Source of the DNA: Symsagittifera roscoffensis
Taxonomy: Eukaryota > Xenacoelomorpha > Acoela > Convolutidae
Length of the DNA: 64,000 bases
NCBI RefSeq assembly: GCF_963678635.1
Contig: NC_087070.1
Span: 43,074,988 to 43,138,987 of the forward strand
Direction: 5' to 3'
Each line of letters opens with the position of its first letter. Position 1 is the first letter of the stretch. The notes below the pieces were generated by a model that did no database searches, had not been told where the DNA came from, and saw nothing but the letters and a program-made list of their open reading frames with translations. Positions 8,983 through 21,800 of this stretch are shown here, one piece after another. Position numbers and translations under genes: made by a program.

Positions 8983-9608
8983 TGATGTTCGCCAAACACC
9001 AACGTCCATCATCCATCCTTCGAATTGCAGAAGAACTATTCTAAAAAACTCTGTAAAACCCGGATGGGTGGAACCTGATCTAAACTACATTTTATGATTG
9101 GATAATTTAGATATTTTACCAATGTAAAGTATTTAATATTAACCAATCATGATCCATCTAACTAACAACCCACTTATTTGTAAGTGCTGAAGTTACTTGT
9201 AATTTCAGCACCAGAGAGATTTGAATTTAACTTAGAAATTAGTTGGACTCTCCCGAGCACTTCAGCAGCCGCAATAAACCAGTATACCCTAGATCTATTG
9301 AGCCTAGCAGAGACTAGTTAAACAACCTGAGACTAGATAGTATAAGAGTAAGATTAGGATCGGTATTAGACTAAGAAGTTGCACGAATCTATCCGGCCGA
9401 AAATAAGATAGCGTGACGAGCAGACGGTGTACCCTATCCGAAATTACTCTATGAGTTAACCAACTCGGTCCTAACTCAATAAGAAAGATAAGAAAAAACT
9501 TCAGCTGACAATTACTACTAATTGGTGCGAAAACGAGGGAAAAGTTTTCTCCTTGACAAAAACTAATTGGCACCTCGAGTATTGAAAAATGTAGACAGAC
9601 TTTCATCA
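8983..9608 (+). repeat. Proposed 3' LTR (626 bp)
   Basis: It begins TGATG directly behind the purine-rich tract and ends CATCA, so it has TG...CA ends with a 5-bp inverted terminal match. An AATAAA at about 9272 could be the polyadenylation signal. To its right the strand-biased composition fades into ordinary AT-rich DNA. The 5' LTR is outside the window, so the identity test cannot be done and both borders are provisional. Confidence 0.4.
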
Positions 9609-10122
9609 AATTTGATCTCTACCAAAAGTAAGCGACAGAAATTTTTTTGCACTTCGGGTGTCTCAAGAATAACGAAATTTAAGATTAAAAACTATTCGTT
9701 CGATAGCAAAGCATAGAACAATTTGACTTTTTCTAATAATGAAAATATTGATATAGGTTTCTTTTCCCATCAAAAGCGCTATAAAGCTTTAAATCATATT
9801 ATAAAAAACGGCCCATTATCAAAACTGCCAATGAAGACACCAAAATCTATATCAAACTCAGTTAATTACAAATAGTGGAGAGTATACGCATAACTAAACA
9901 ATTAAAATTGCTCGTTTGAAATTAATTATTTGAATATTCCGACTGCCTTTTCTTTTTTTTAGCTAATTTTTGCCTAAAATCATTTGAAAAACAATCCCAT
10001 TTTCACGAAGTTTTAGGCACGAAGTGAATTTTTTGTGTCCTGTAATTTTTTATGATCAACCATCATCATACAAAATAGTCATATTGGCATTTTTTCCAAC
10101 AATAAGAAAAAATAATCGCTTG
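9609..10122. other. AT-rich flank, no feature seen
   Basis: About 510 bases of AT-rich sequence between the proposed LTR and the next inverted-repeat element. It contains a TATTCCGACTGCC string near 9934 that resembles the end of the dispersed family B repeat described further right. Confidence 0.4.
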
Positions 10123-11206
10123 CCCGCACTCAGTAAAAAAGAAAGTAATCGATTATATTATAATAATAATCGTACTTTTAGCTAAATTATAATTAATTAT
10201 AAGCGCCAATTTTAGATGTTTAAACAATTTGTAATCCATTATTATGATAACATTTTTGGTGACAAAATAATAAATTATAATCAATTATAATTGATTATTA
10301 GTTTTACGAAAATCTCTAATAATCCCTTTTTCTATCAAAATAATGTTTTACAAGAAAAATCAATTTTAATGGATTATAATTTATCTATTCTGCATGAAAA
10401 CACAATAAAAGTCAGTAAGAAGTAAGAATCAGTAAACCAGGGGCGGATCTAAGATTTTCTCAAGGGGGTCTTCTAAACCCTATAAAGATTAACTAAATTG
10501 ATTCCAAGCTCTCCCAGGGCATTAAAAAGACCCTGTTTTCGTCAAATTTTATGCGCCGCATTCAAAATTTTGGAAAAAAAAACCTGCCAAAAAACGCGTT
10601 TTCAGGCACTTTTTGGAAAATTTTGACCAAAAAATTGCGTTTTTGCGGCGCGCGCTCCCCCACAAAATTAGTTTAAATTGGCGCCCAAGACGCCTTTAGA
10701 AAATTTTTTTGGTCCCGTCATCAAAAATGGATATCTCAAAATAGTGGGGGACCTCAAACTAGTTGGGGGATCTCAAAATAGTGGGGGAAAAGGGGAGACC
10801 TTTTGGGTCGGCAGGGGGTCGAATCTCTAAGGGGGGGGGCGTCGGCCCCTCGACGCCCCCTTCCTAAATCCACTGATGGCTAAAAGTACAAAATGAAAGT
10901 TTCTTTTAGTTCGGCACCCAACTGAAAAGCACACAAAACAAAACTAAAACGAAATAAAGCGATGACGTTTGTTGAAAAATAATGGATTATTATTCATTAT
11001 AATAGATTATAATTCAAAAAAAAAATTGGCAAAAAATTCAATGAAGTAATCGATTATAAACGACTATAATGATTTTTATTGTTTCTAAAAGTAGTAACAT
11101 TATAATCTATTTTTAATCGATTATATTCAATTCTTTTTGAAATTTATGGAGACTGACAATAAAAATCCAATGTTATCTATTTTTTTATCTTTTTACTGAG
11201 TGCGGG
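10123..11206. mobile_element. TIR element with AATCGATTATAA-rich arms, split by a nested MITE
   Basis: A perfect 17-bp terminal inverted repeat, CCCGCACTCAGTAAAAA at 10123-10139 and its complement at 11190-11206. Each end is flanked by TG, a possible 2-bp target duplication. Both inner arms are filled with palindromic variants of AATCGATTATAAT. The middle (10438-10875) is a separate hAT-type MITE, so the older element is about 650 bp without it. No transposase frame is present; it is non-autonomous. Confidence 0.7.
10438..10875 (+). mobile_element. hAT-type MITE, nested copy
   Basis: Starts with the family terminus CAGGGGCGGATCTAAGATT and ends with its inverted counterpart AAATCCACTG. Internally it shows the family landmarks: a G-run after the 5' terminus, GGCGCGCGCTCCC, and a G-rich 3' third. 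It lies within the TIR element at 10123-11206. No clear 8-bp duplication remains. Confidence 0.7.
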
Positions 11207-14200
11207 TGCCCATACCCTTTTATATTTAAACTGGGTAATTTGATGTCTTTCGGACACTTTTAAATGCAACTAGTTTTCCTCCTAAATGAAGTGAAATTCG
11301 CTTTTCAATTAGAAAAGCGGAAAAAACGTGAAGAATCTTGAGATTCAAAAAAAGATTTCAACTATCAGAGCAGAATAGAAAAATTATTTTTTGACTAAGT
11401 TTTCTCTTATTTCACTAATTTTTTGAGCAGGATTTTTGAGGTTCAGCTAGTTTTGTGTTTTTTTTTAAAAACCCAAATTGAAAAATACAATCAATCCTTT
11501 TTTTACGGTTTTGATGTGTTCCTGATACTTGATACTTTGATGTGTTCTGATACTTTTATAGTTTACTCTTTCCTGTTAGCTATGTTTAAAAATTTGCTAA
11601 AAAAACGAGTTGAAAGTCTTCTCTGGAAAAAACGCCAAAATGGTACATAACAATTACCTTACTCAAGACGGTTCAACTGGTATATAAATATAATCTTAAT
11701 TTGCAATACAGATTGAAATAAACTGAAATGTGTACAAGCTATTTTCATTATTCGTTTTCTTGTAAGTTTATGTCACTATTTTTAGTCGAAGCGTTTTTCA
11801 ATAGCAAATATTTTTTTTTCGATAACAAATTTTTGCAATACCATTATTTAAGAATACTAAAAAATGCTTGATATTTTAACTGAGAATGGTTATTCAAGAA
11901 TTATGCAATCTAGAATCACTAAGTTTTTACGCTTTATCTATCTTGTAAAACCGTTTTCGTTCAAAACTGAGATTTTGAAAAAAAACATGAAAAAAAATTT
12001 GCAACTCAAACTTATACAATTGATGGCTACTTGATGTGACCTAATTTTTTTAAAACAACTGAAAACTCATATCATTCCGATTAAACAACATGTTACCCAA
12101 GATGAACAAATTTTGAGCTTTCTATATCAATTTGTTTAGTGTGTGTTTCAGCTTCATCCGTAAATCTAAAAATGAAAACTTTGCGTTTTTTCCAGTTACT
12201 GCTCGTGTAATTTTTTGACGACTGGCGACCCGTATTTGAAATGTAGCCCTCCATCATAAAAAATTGATGAAATAGCACTAATGGATATATAATGTGTATG
12301 GAAAAGAAAAAAGTACTTGGTTAGATATACTAATGATAAATGAATATGTTTGTTTTCATTGATTTTTTTTAATGCAGCGTCTTTAATCCTGCGTTGGTCA
12401 AACCGATTTTTTTGGTCGCATATCTGATGATTTTTCCAAACGATAGAGGATTTTATAGTCAACGCGCTATTTTGTTCGCTCGTTACCACCCTTTTCATTA
12501 TCAAATCAAATAAAACTGAAATGCTTTCAGAATATTTATCGAAACAAGGTTCTCGCAACTTCATTACACCTTGCTACTAGCATTTCCGTACAGCCATTTG
12601 AATCACTTTAAACCTTTAGCGGAAACTTGTAGAGTTGTTTTGTAAGTTACGCAATTTGTGTTTATGGCTTGCGGAAACTTTTTATTTTTTATGCATTGTT
12701 GGGACTACGGTTATCGCCCAATTGTTATTGACGTTCACAAGTCACGAAAACAACAAAGTTTTTTGTTCTGCAATTCTAGATTTGTGACATTTCTGTGCTT
12801 AATATTTTCAAAAACTTTGTATTCGATAAGTTTATTTTTCTATGTTCTACTTGGAAAAAAAAGTGGCCTGATTGTATAAAACTTGGCATGTTTTTAGATA
12901 AAATTTGAATATTAACATCAATGGTAGCCATTTTTGTGTATGTGTTTTGATTGCAGCTCATAAGTATTGGCCTGAGTTTCATAAAAGCGTTACTTTCAAA
13001 TGATCGAGCACTTTCACTTGAAGCAGAGTTTTTAACGGCTCGATGAAACATTTTAAAAAAAAAACACTACTAATTTACTTAAAAGAATCCTGTTCAAACC
13101 GGAAAGCATCGATTCGGCATAAAAAAATCATATGAGCGAATTTGCATGGGCGTTAAATTTTTTTTGTTAAGATTCGTTTTTATGCACTGAAGTAGGAATT
13201 GAAAAAAAAAGAAACTAAACAAGTTTTTGTTAAATATTAAAACAGGTTTTATTTTGTGTGAGGTATCAACTCGTTAATAAGCGACATTCCCTGAAGACTT
13301 TACTTAGGACTCAGCAGCAATTGGCAACAATAGATTCTTTTTGTGCCTAATTTAATTGCATTGGAGCAAGCGAATGCTACTTGATAATGCATAGTTACTC
13401 ATTGCTACCCGATGCGAGTTGTTTTATTTTCTTTAAAAAAAACCCAACTTTTTGTTTTCTACCAGTTGCCACTTTCAATGAACACAATGCTGATTTGAAC
13501 TAACCGGACACAACGAGCAACAATTGAAACTTCAAACCAGTTTTTCTCAAATGGGGTTAAGATTAGGCAAAAATAGAATTTCACCAGAATGCAAATTAAT
13601 TTTAAAAACTTGCAACCACATTTTTACCCCAAAACTGGGTCGTTTTTACAGTTAATCAAAAATTACGCTCAAACTACTAAAATAATTGATGAAAATTTTA
13701 TATCAAAAGCTTCTCACGCAGTTTGGTTAAAAACAAATTTCAAACATTTTTGGCAAGTTATGGAAATTTTACTCTTTATAAAACGTTGTTGGGCTGTGTA
13801 AGGGCCTTTTTTGATATAACTTTCTCATCATTTAACTCGCATTTAACATTATCTTTGACTTTTCTTTTATCCTGTGTTTTCCTATATTGTGCCGACAAAT
13901 TTTTGACACGTTTGAAGACTTGTCTCTAAATTCCAAAATTCCAGTGACCTAAACACACCAAAATATGCTCCTATCCAGCGAGCAGTTTGATCTCGTAATG
14001 ATAATCTTTTACCTAAATTATAATTGTTAACACTCAACAATTGAAAACTCAGTCATTTTCTTCAGTTTCCTTGAGTGTTTTATACATCCTCCAGACAATG
14101 GTGTTGGCTATTGCGCTTGATGTTTAAATTTATTAGGCGACAAGGAGAAGGCTTCTATGTAGTTAAGTGTCGTATCAAGAAGATTAGGCCATATCCTTCG

Positions 14201-14693
14201 TGGTTTGATTTTAGGACAAAAAAAATGTCAAAAATAGTTGAAATCTTATTGGAATTTTTAATGCAGCGAATGAGTTGCTGTAATGAGTACTTTCACAATA
14301 GTAGGTATGAATATCAAAAATACTTTGAATGTGTTAATTTGATTATAATCTAAAAATGTAAACCGAAGTGTTATTATTAAACAGTCACAGGTGGGGGAAA
14401 ACGAGCCGCTCTCGTTAAAAAGTATTAAAATCAAGTCTCGTCCAAATTATGCTGCTTTTTAACCTCTTCTAAGTGTCAATTTAACATCCTCTTCCTAAAT
14501 AGACCAAGCTAAGCAAGATTTTGTGCAGTGCACAATTTACTTTAATGAAAATTGCTTAGCGCGGTGTGTAAGTACTTTATTCTGTTTATCTGAAAGTCTG
14601 ACTGAGAACCAAGATGGCATCTTCTCCGATAAATTACACTAGGGATGAGAGTATTCACTTGTCGCGACTTTTTTTAAACGGCGGCTTTTGTAG
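11207..14693. other. AT-rich region upstream of the first visible exon; no gene supported
   Basis: About 3.5 kb without a convincing coding exon on either strand; the open frames are short, AT-driven and lack recognisable motifs. It probably contains intron or 5' sequence of the membrane-protein gene that begins to be visible at 14694. A segment near 13930-13995 is similar to one near 19660-19725, indicating a diverged dispersed repeat. Confidence 0.4.
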
Positions 14694-14848
14694 GTTTCGT
14701 GTATGTGAAGAACACGGAAACACCGGAGGATTTCAAGACGTACTGGTGTTTTGTCACTGGATTCCTCGACCTGGACCCCACAATCAACAACCAGGCCACA
14801 GTCCGAATAGACACCTGTCCAGCATGGAGCTGTGCCATACGCATCAGG
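14694..14848 (+). CDS. Exon 1 (of those visible): Cys-containing extracellular segment
   Basis: Follows the acceptor CTTTTGTAG and ends at AGG|GTAAAC, phase 0. It encodes 51 full codons including YWCFVTGFLDLDP and TCPAWSC, that is three Cys residues suited to disulfides. It is clearly more GC-rich and codon-like than the flanking DNA. One nucleotide must come from an upstream exon that I could not find. Confidence 0.72.
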
Positions 14849-15807
14849 GTAAACCAAGTGGCAGTTGTCTTCTTTGTAGATAGCTTTTAAGCTACTGTTT
14901 TGGCGTAGGTTTGAATCCCGCCCATACCATTTTCAAATGGTTTTGAAAACCCTACTTTGGTGCTCGGAACCGATGCGCAGCCATCGGCTGCTCAATTTTT
15001 CAACAAAACGTTTTTTCATTTTAATTGAAATCTTTCATTTAATAGTATACCGTAATAATTCGCATTTTACTGAAATGATTTTATGTCTTACTAAGTTGAG
15101 TTTATGTTGTTTTTTAATGGAAATCAGTATGGATATTGATTTAACAAAAACAGAACGAAAAATGTTATCAAAATTTTTAGGGCAAATTTTGATGGTACAG
15201 AGATGTTTCGTCATTGTTCCAAAAAATTACTGACAAAAATAAAATATTTTGTTTCTTTATAAGGCGTAGAAAATCAACAAGTCTTATATCTAAATGTAAA
15301 TTGACGAAATTCAACACTACCAACAAGTGTCCTAAAATACCCCCAACTTCGTTTTTTTTCAATTTCAGAAAAAAATAACAAAACGAAACTATTTCGTAGG
15401 AAAAAAAAAACAACAAAATCAGGCTCTCTTCCAGCCCCCCACACTCAGTGATATGTCTGAAATTCGGTTTCCAAAGGTCATTAAAAGTTGATGTCGACTT
15501 TTTGACTTTTTGATGTTTTAAACTGCAATGAAACGTGGTAGCGTGAACAAGTGAACAGATTTTACTAATTTTTTACATGCAAATGTCCGTATGAACAAGT
15601 CTGAAGCAGCGTTATGATGCAATTTTACGAGGCGGTGGGAAACTGGAAAAGAAATTTTAAAAGTTTGTGATATATATAACGCGATTTTTTGGTCGAAATT
15701 TTCCAAAAAAAGCCTAAACCCGCGTTTTTTGGCCTTTATTCAAAAACTTCCCTGCGGCGCAGAATTTTTTGTTAAATTAGGGTCTCTGTAGTGGTTTGGG
15801 AGAGTGC

Positions 15808-15854
<47 letters not shown>

Positions 15855-18800
15855 GGGCGGATCTAGGATTTTTTCGAGGGGGGGGGGGGGTGGGCGGATT
15901 TTCAAAAAAATTTCGAAAATTTTGAGGACCTTTTTTTTGGTCGACCAAATTGATTTTCCGAGCTCTTCTAAAGCACTAAAAGGTCCCTGTTTTTTGGCAA
16001 ATTTTCTGTGCCGCAGGCAAATTTTTCGAAAAAACAGGTCAAAAAAGCCGTTTTTAGGCACTTTTTGAAAAACTTTGACGAGAAAATCGCGTTTTTTTTG
16101 GCGCGCGCTCCCTCTCAAAGTTAGTATATATTGGCGCCAAAGGCGCCTTTAGAAAAAATTTAGGGTCGGTCGGCAAAAAATGGATTTCTTAAAAAGTACC
16201 AAAGGGTTGCTTATATATTCCATATATATTGCTTTTGTTTTTATAACAACCATAAATAGTTTGTGATTTTTCTGAACTAAATGAATGTGTCCAGGTCGAC
16301 AACCCCCCGACTTATGATCAATTGACCGATTACGACGCCAACAACGGACAACTCCTCGACAGTTTCAACACGTAATTACTTTCAACATCTTTTGAGACTT
16401 TGAGTTTTTTTACCACTACAAAATTGTTCAAAATTGTGATAATTGGTGTTTTGAAATTAATTGAACTGAGATGTTTTACAATAGAAGTGTTGGATGGTCT
16501 TTGGTCATTTGATCTTTTTTTACTTCTAAATTCCGGTTCATTTTTTAAGAGTCATGAACGTTTTGAACACTTTTGAATAGGTCTCTGTTTTTGTTCGTTT
16601 TTTGTCAGGAAAAAGTCTTTAAATTTAAATTTGTTCACGCTCAAGTTTGATTTTTTTAGCTTTTAAAGTTCAGTTCATTTCCCTTGTTGTAAAAGCCAAA
16701 CTCTTTTTTCTTAAAATTTCTTAAAACTTAAATCCGAAAAAGTCTTAAAATTTATATTTGTTTACGCTCAGTTTTGATATTATTTTTTCGCTTTTAAAAT
16801 TCAGTTCATTTCCCTTGTTGATTGAAAAAGGTAAACTCCACTATCGAACAGCAAAAGTGTAAAGGTCAAGAAAAACGTGAATAACTTCTAGTTTCGATAG
16901 TGGATTTTAGTTTTCAAATTTCAAAGCAGAATGGGAAATTTTTTCTTGAAATTAAAAGAGCTTTGAGGATACCTAGTTGTTTTTGAATTTCGAAAGTTGA
17001 CGTTTTTTAATTAAGTCCGTTTTTTGCTATTTCCTTTAGTTCGTGACTTTTTTTGAGCTGTCTGATGGCCATGTTTTTTGTAAAGGGCGTCTAAATTAAA
17101 TGAAAATTGTAAGCACAACAGGCAACGTTTCTAAAATGGTATTAGGATATTAGTACTGAATTAAAGGTAAATTATTTGCATGAGGTCAGCCTATCATCAC
17201 TTTTTGTCTAATTTCGTCTGAAAATTGAAAATTTTCAGGCTTTCCAGACAGAATTTTTTTCAGACAGATTTTTTTTTCAAACTTTCTTTTCAACATGAAA
17301 TTGCGACCAAAATGGCTTTTATTAGATATCACACTTAACCTCCTGCGAGTTATTAGATATCACACTTAACCTCCTGCGAGATTTTTTTTGAGGTAATTGA
17401 TGCGGGCTGAAAAAAAACCGACAGGAATAAAAATCCAAAGCTCCTTCCCTCTTCTCGAAAAGGATCAAAACACAAATTGGTTCTTGAAACGTGGAAATTT
17501 AAGCTCATGAAAACAGACACTTCATATTAGATTAAGATCGCTTATCCACAAGGGAAGTTATCAGCATATAAATTAGGTAAGCTCACGTTTTTTTTTCGTA
17601 GTAGTGAGTTTTTTAGTGCAGAGGCATGATTTAGTGATGTTTGTTTGTTGCAATTCCCTTAGATTAGGGTTAAGTTTCGATTAAAAATTTCTCAATTATT
17701 AACCAGGGGCATAACAGTGGGTCTCCATGATGAGCCGATAACAGTTCGTATCTTGATCCTTTGCCTTGTGGGGAAATCTTCTTAAGTTAACTTAACTTGT
17801 TTTTCGTTCCAGTGATATGACGGACAGATTGCGGACAGTTACTGGGTTGGAGACAGCTTATGTGCAGACAGTCTACACTCAACAGGTGTCCTCTTTCTCA
17901 GCCTCCAGCAAAAAGAAGAGGCGCAGTCGCAGTGCCCCTGATCCCAGGTAAACTCAGCTATGGTATAGGTAACAAGGCCGACCGATAACAAGGACGACAG
18001 GCCATTAAGACGACAAATAATCGTTATTACATTTAAAATGAGCAGTTCGAATTTAAGCTTAAGCTAGTTAAATGTCTCGGATCTACTTAACAATCCCCAT
18101 TTTTGTATTTTACAAAGTATATCCACCCCTGTAAACAAAAACAGTAATTTCGCACTAGAGCATTGTATGTAAATTCGAATTTTGCTGCATTCTGATTGGT
18201 AGAAAATTCGCTGCAAGTAATCTACTGAGCAATCCCCCCTTTCTTGAAGGGGGGGATTGTTAAGTAGATCCAAGTTCTCAGAAATATATTGTGGAGAATT
18301 GCGTGTGGCGTCGTCTTAAAGACATACCAAAAACGGTTGTCGTTTTAACAGCTTTCGTCTTTTTCGCCGGTCGCCAGTGTAAATGTTAGATATTTTCTAT
18401 CAGGTTTTTAAAAATGAAAAGCGAATAGAAAGATTGCGGATGCGCAATCAGACAAGTACGGTCACAGACAAAACGAAGAGCAGAATTCGGTCAAAGACAT
18501 TTTCGCCAACAATAAGTACAAAAAAAAATGAAATTTAAAAACTGTTCGCATATAGTGTTCGTTTGAAACAAAACACTAAATCTCAAATTGAGCGGTTGAA
18601 AAACAATTCCTTCAAAGCAGGGGTGAATCTAGGATTTTGCCGAGGTGGGTGGTTTTTCCAGAAATTGTCGAAACTTTTTTCGACCTTTTTTTGTTTCTGG
18701 GCCTTTAATTGATCTTCCGGGCTCTCTCAAAGCAAAAAAAATACTCTGATTTGTCCAAATCTTCTCTGCCACAGGCAATATTTTGAAAAAGATAGGCCGA

Positions 18801-21800
18801 AAAGAGTTTTTTGGAATTTTTTGATTGAAAAATCGCGTAACTTTGTCCGCGCGCTTCTCTCTCAAAATTAGGAGATATTACCGCCGAAGGCTCCCTCAGT
18901 AAAATTTTACGGTATGTCAGCCAAAAATGGATATCTCAAAACAGTACAAAGGGGGACCCTTTGGGTAGACATAGGGTCGAATCCCTGAAGAGAGGAGGGG
19001 TGGGGGGCTTCCGCTACTGATTTGACATTGTCTTACACCCCGGTGGGTACCTCACAAGCACCGTACAGTTGATGATGACTACCCCTGTAAAGAAATTTAA
19101 ACTATTAGTGTAAGCTAAAGTAAACTCACGTAGTAATTTTTAATTGAATTGTGTGTTATCCCAATGCGTAAACTAACTCTTATTAAGTAGTTTTTAAGCT
19201 TTTCTCTTAACCTAATTTTTTTACTCAAGTACACTAAACAAAATTCGATTGTATTGACTCAGAAATCCCATTGAAACCTTTTTTAACCGTAAAATATGCT
19301 GCATTGACAAAACTTCACACGTCTTATAATTTGAGAAAATTATTTTAAGAAATAAACTTTAGAATTTAGAGGTGAGAGTAGAGAAGTTTTTTTTTGAGAG
19401 CAGAGAAGTTAATAGATATGATTTCTTGTCATTGCGAGACCAAACTCTCTGTTTTGCGAACTGTACGCTGGTTTCGCACTAGGCCGAAAACAGATTCGTT
19501 GCGGAATCCGCAACTTTGCTAGGTTTCTTTGATCTTCTTTGCTGTTTTGGATTCTACAGCATGCCGACAAAATTTACGTTGCGTGTGTTCGTGCGCAAAA
19601 TCCACTGAATTTTTGTAGATGAAATTCACTGTCTTTTCGGAATATGTTTACATTTATGTCTCTGGATACCAGCGACCTACAGATACCAAACAATGCGCCA
19701 ATCCAGTGCCCAATTTGGCCTCGTAATACACTCACAAAATCGAACAGCAAAAATGTAAAGGTCACAAAAACTTGATCGACTTCTAGTTTCGAAAGTGGAA
19801 TTTAACTTTCAGATTTCTCAGCGAAGTAAAAAAATTTACCTATTGCTCCAGTTTTTTCAAATTTGGTTTATTTTATCGAAAAAATGCTAATCATAAATTG
19901 TTCTAGATAACCAAAGAAGCACGTTTTTCTGTTTATTTACGTTCATTGACTCTTTTCCAACTGTTTGTTGGCTATGTTCTATCAGGTGTTTATCATTCTC
20001 GCTTTAAATACTCCATCCACTGAATCCTTGTTTTTGCGTTGGCTAATGTATCTTTCGATCCAATGATCATTTAGTGACACCTTCATCTACATTGTGGCCG
20101 TGAGAGACAACGGTACTAACTCTGAGGACACAGTGGGCGCCCAGACGAATTTCATCCCAGCCGAAGAGTTCTACACCTACCTGGACGAGCCCGGATTCGG
20201 ACGTCAGTTGCAATTTCATTAACAGTTACTGGACCTAGTTAACAACCCCCCTCCCTCATCCCAATCTTTTTAGGGGGAGAGTATGTTAATTTGGTTCTGA
20301 GTTGGAAATTTCAGAGTTGGGAGGATGTTAATTTGATCCCAATCCCTTAACCACAGTAGCGTGAACAAAAGAGAGGGGGGGGGGGATGGGGTGATGGTTG
20401 ATTGGACTTTAATTCTGAAGGCTAAGTTTTTGTCTATTTTTCAAAAAAGCCTTCGAAATTGATTTTTCTCTAGCCGGAGCTTGCAAAAAAAACGCGAAAA
20501 GCGTAAAACTTTTCAAAAAAAAACACCCAAAAACACCCAAAATTGATATCGAAGGCAGAAGTTTTTGAAGGTCATAGCTCAATGGTGCGTCTTTAAAAAG
20601 CGATCGAGCGTGTGGAGAAAATATGGTCAGAACATGGTTTGTGTCGTCTTTTCAGAGGATCCCTTCGGCCCTGGCGACACCTACCCGATCATCCCCGACT
20701 CCGCCGCGTTCCTCGCCCAGCCGGCAGCCTCATCGGCGAAAGCGTGGGTCCAGACAGGCGCTGGCATAGCCACAGTTGTCATCTGCTGTATTTTGGGTCT
20801 GGCTCTTCTGGGTGGTTTGGTTGCTCTGGGCTTGTACATGTTTGCGAGGAAAGAGACAATCACCATTCCAGAAAGTGGACCAGACGTAAGATCACTGCAA
20901 TTAATTGGTGAAGGATATCTCACATTTTTTGCGATTAGACTTTTTCGCTTTTCAATTTTTTTTAGCCAAGGAAATTTTTAAAACAAAATTAAACACTGCA
21001 CATGCGTTGAATTGTCATAACTAAATTACTCTCAAAATCTTCATAAAGAAAACTACATAGATTCCCTTGATTTTGATAGCCATGTTTTTGCTCAAAACGG
21101 AAATTTTCAGAAGTTGCGAATTTTAAAATTTCTATAAATTACAAAAAAATCAAGTTTGCCAAGTTTTTCTAAACTTGGCAAAAGAGATTTTTACTTCTGG
21201 ATGCAAGCTTACCATCTTCGTTGTAAGCATCTTCAACAATATCATCAACACTCCAGCCTAGTGCTCGCTCCTCGCTCAAAATTGACTTTCACTAGTCTAA
21301 AAGTTTCCTGAGAGGTTATTAGAAGCAAGTTGTTTCCCCGTAAAGTTGGGTTTCCTTTGAAAATGGTTTTCAAAAGGTGAGCAATTTAACTTTAATCGAT
21401 AGGATGAACGTAAAATTCATGTAAGTTTTGAGACTGCCTCTTGTTAGGCAGATTTTGTGAGATCCCTGAGACTTTGGTACTAACTTGATTTTTTTGAACT
21501 ATGCACTAATTTTCTAGCAAACCCATTAGACTCGTGGTCACCTACTCTTTAAAATCAAAAATGTTTTTGAATTAAAAACCCAAAATGTTTTGAAATCTTT
21601 GCTAGTTAAACAAGAAGCATGGTGAACACGAATAGAGTAACAGATTCCCTGCAACTAAAAGTATTATTAAAAAATTTCTGTGATTTTGTTGATGATTTAA
21701 TTGACATAATTTTTCCCTAACTAACAATTTTATTTTTGCTACATGTACAAGTTTTTCAGCCAATCCATTAAAACGGTGTTCCATTACTATTTAGAATAAA

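Noticed and set aside
14075..14353. 92-codon + strand frame as a possible upstream exon of the membrane-protein gene
   Set aside because: AT-driven composition, no good acceptor and donor in a phase that fits exon 14694-14848.
14860..14940. Possible tRNA gene (GGTTTGAATCCCGCCC and ATACCA-like end)
   Set aside because: The T-arm does not pair, and no acceptor strand complementary to the 3' end exists upstream. It follows exon 1 directly and is intron sequence.
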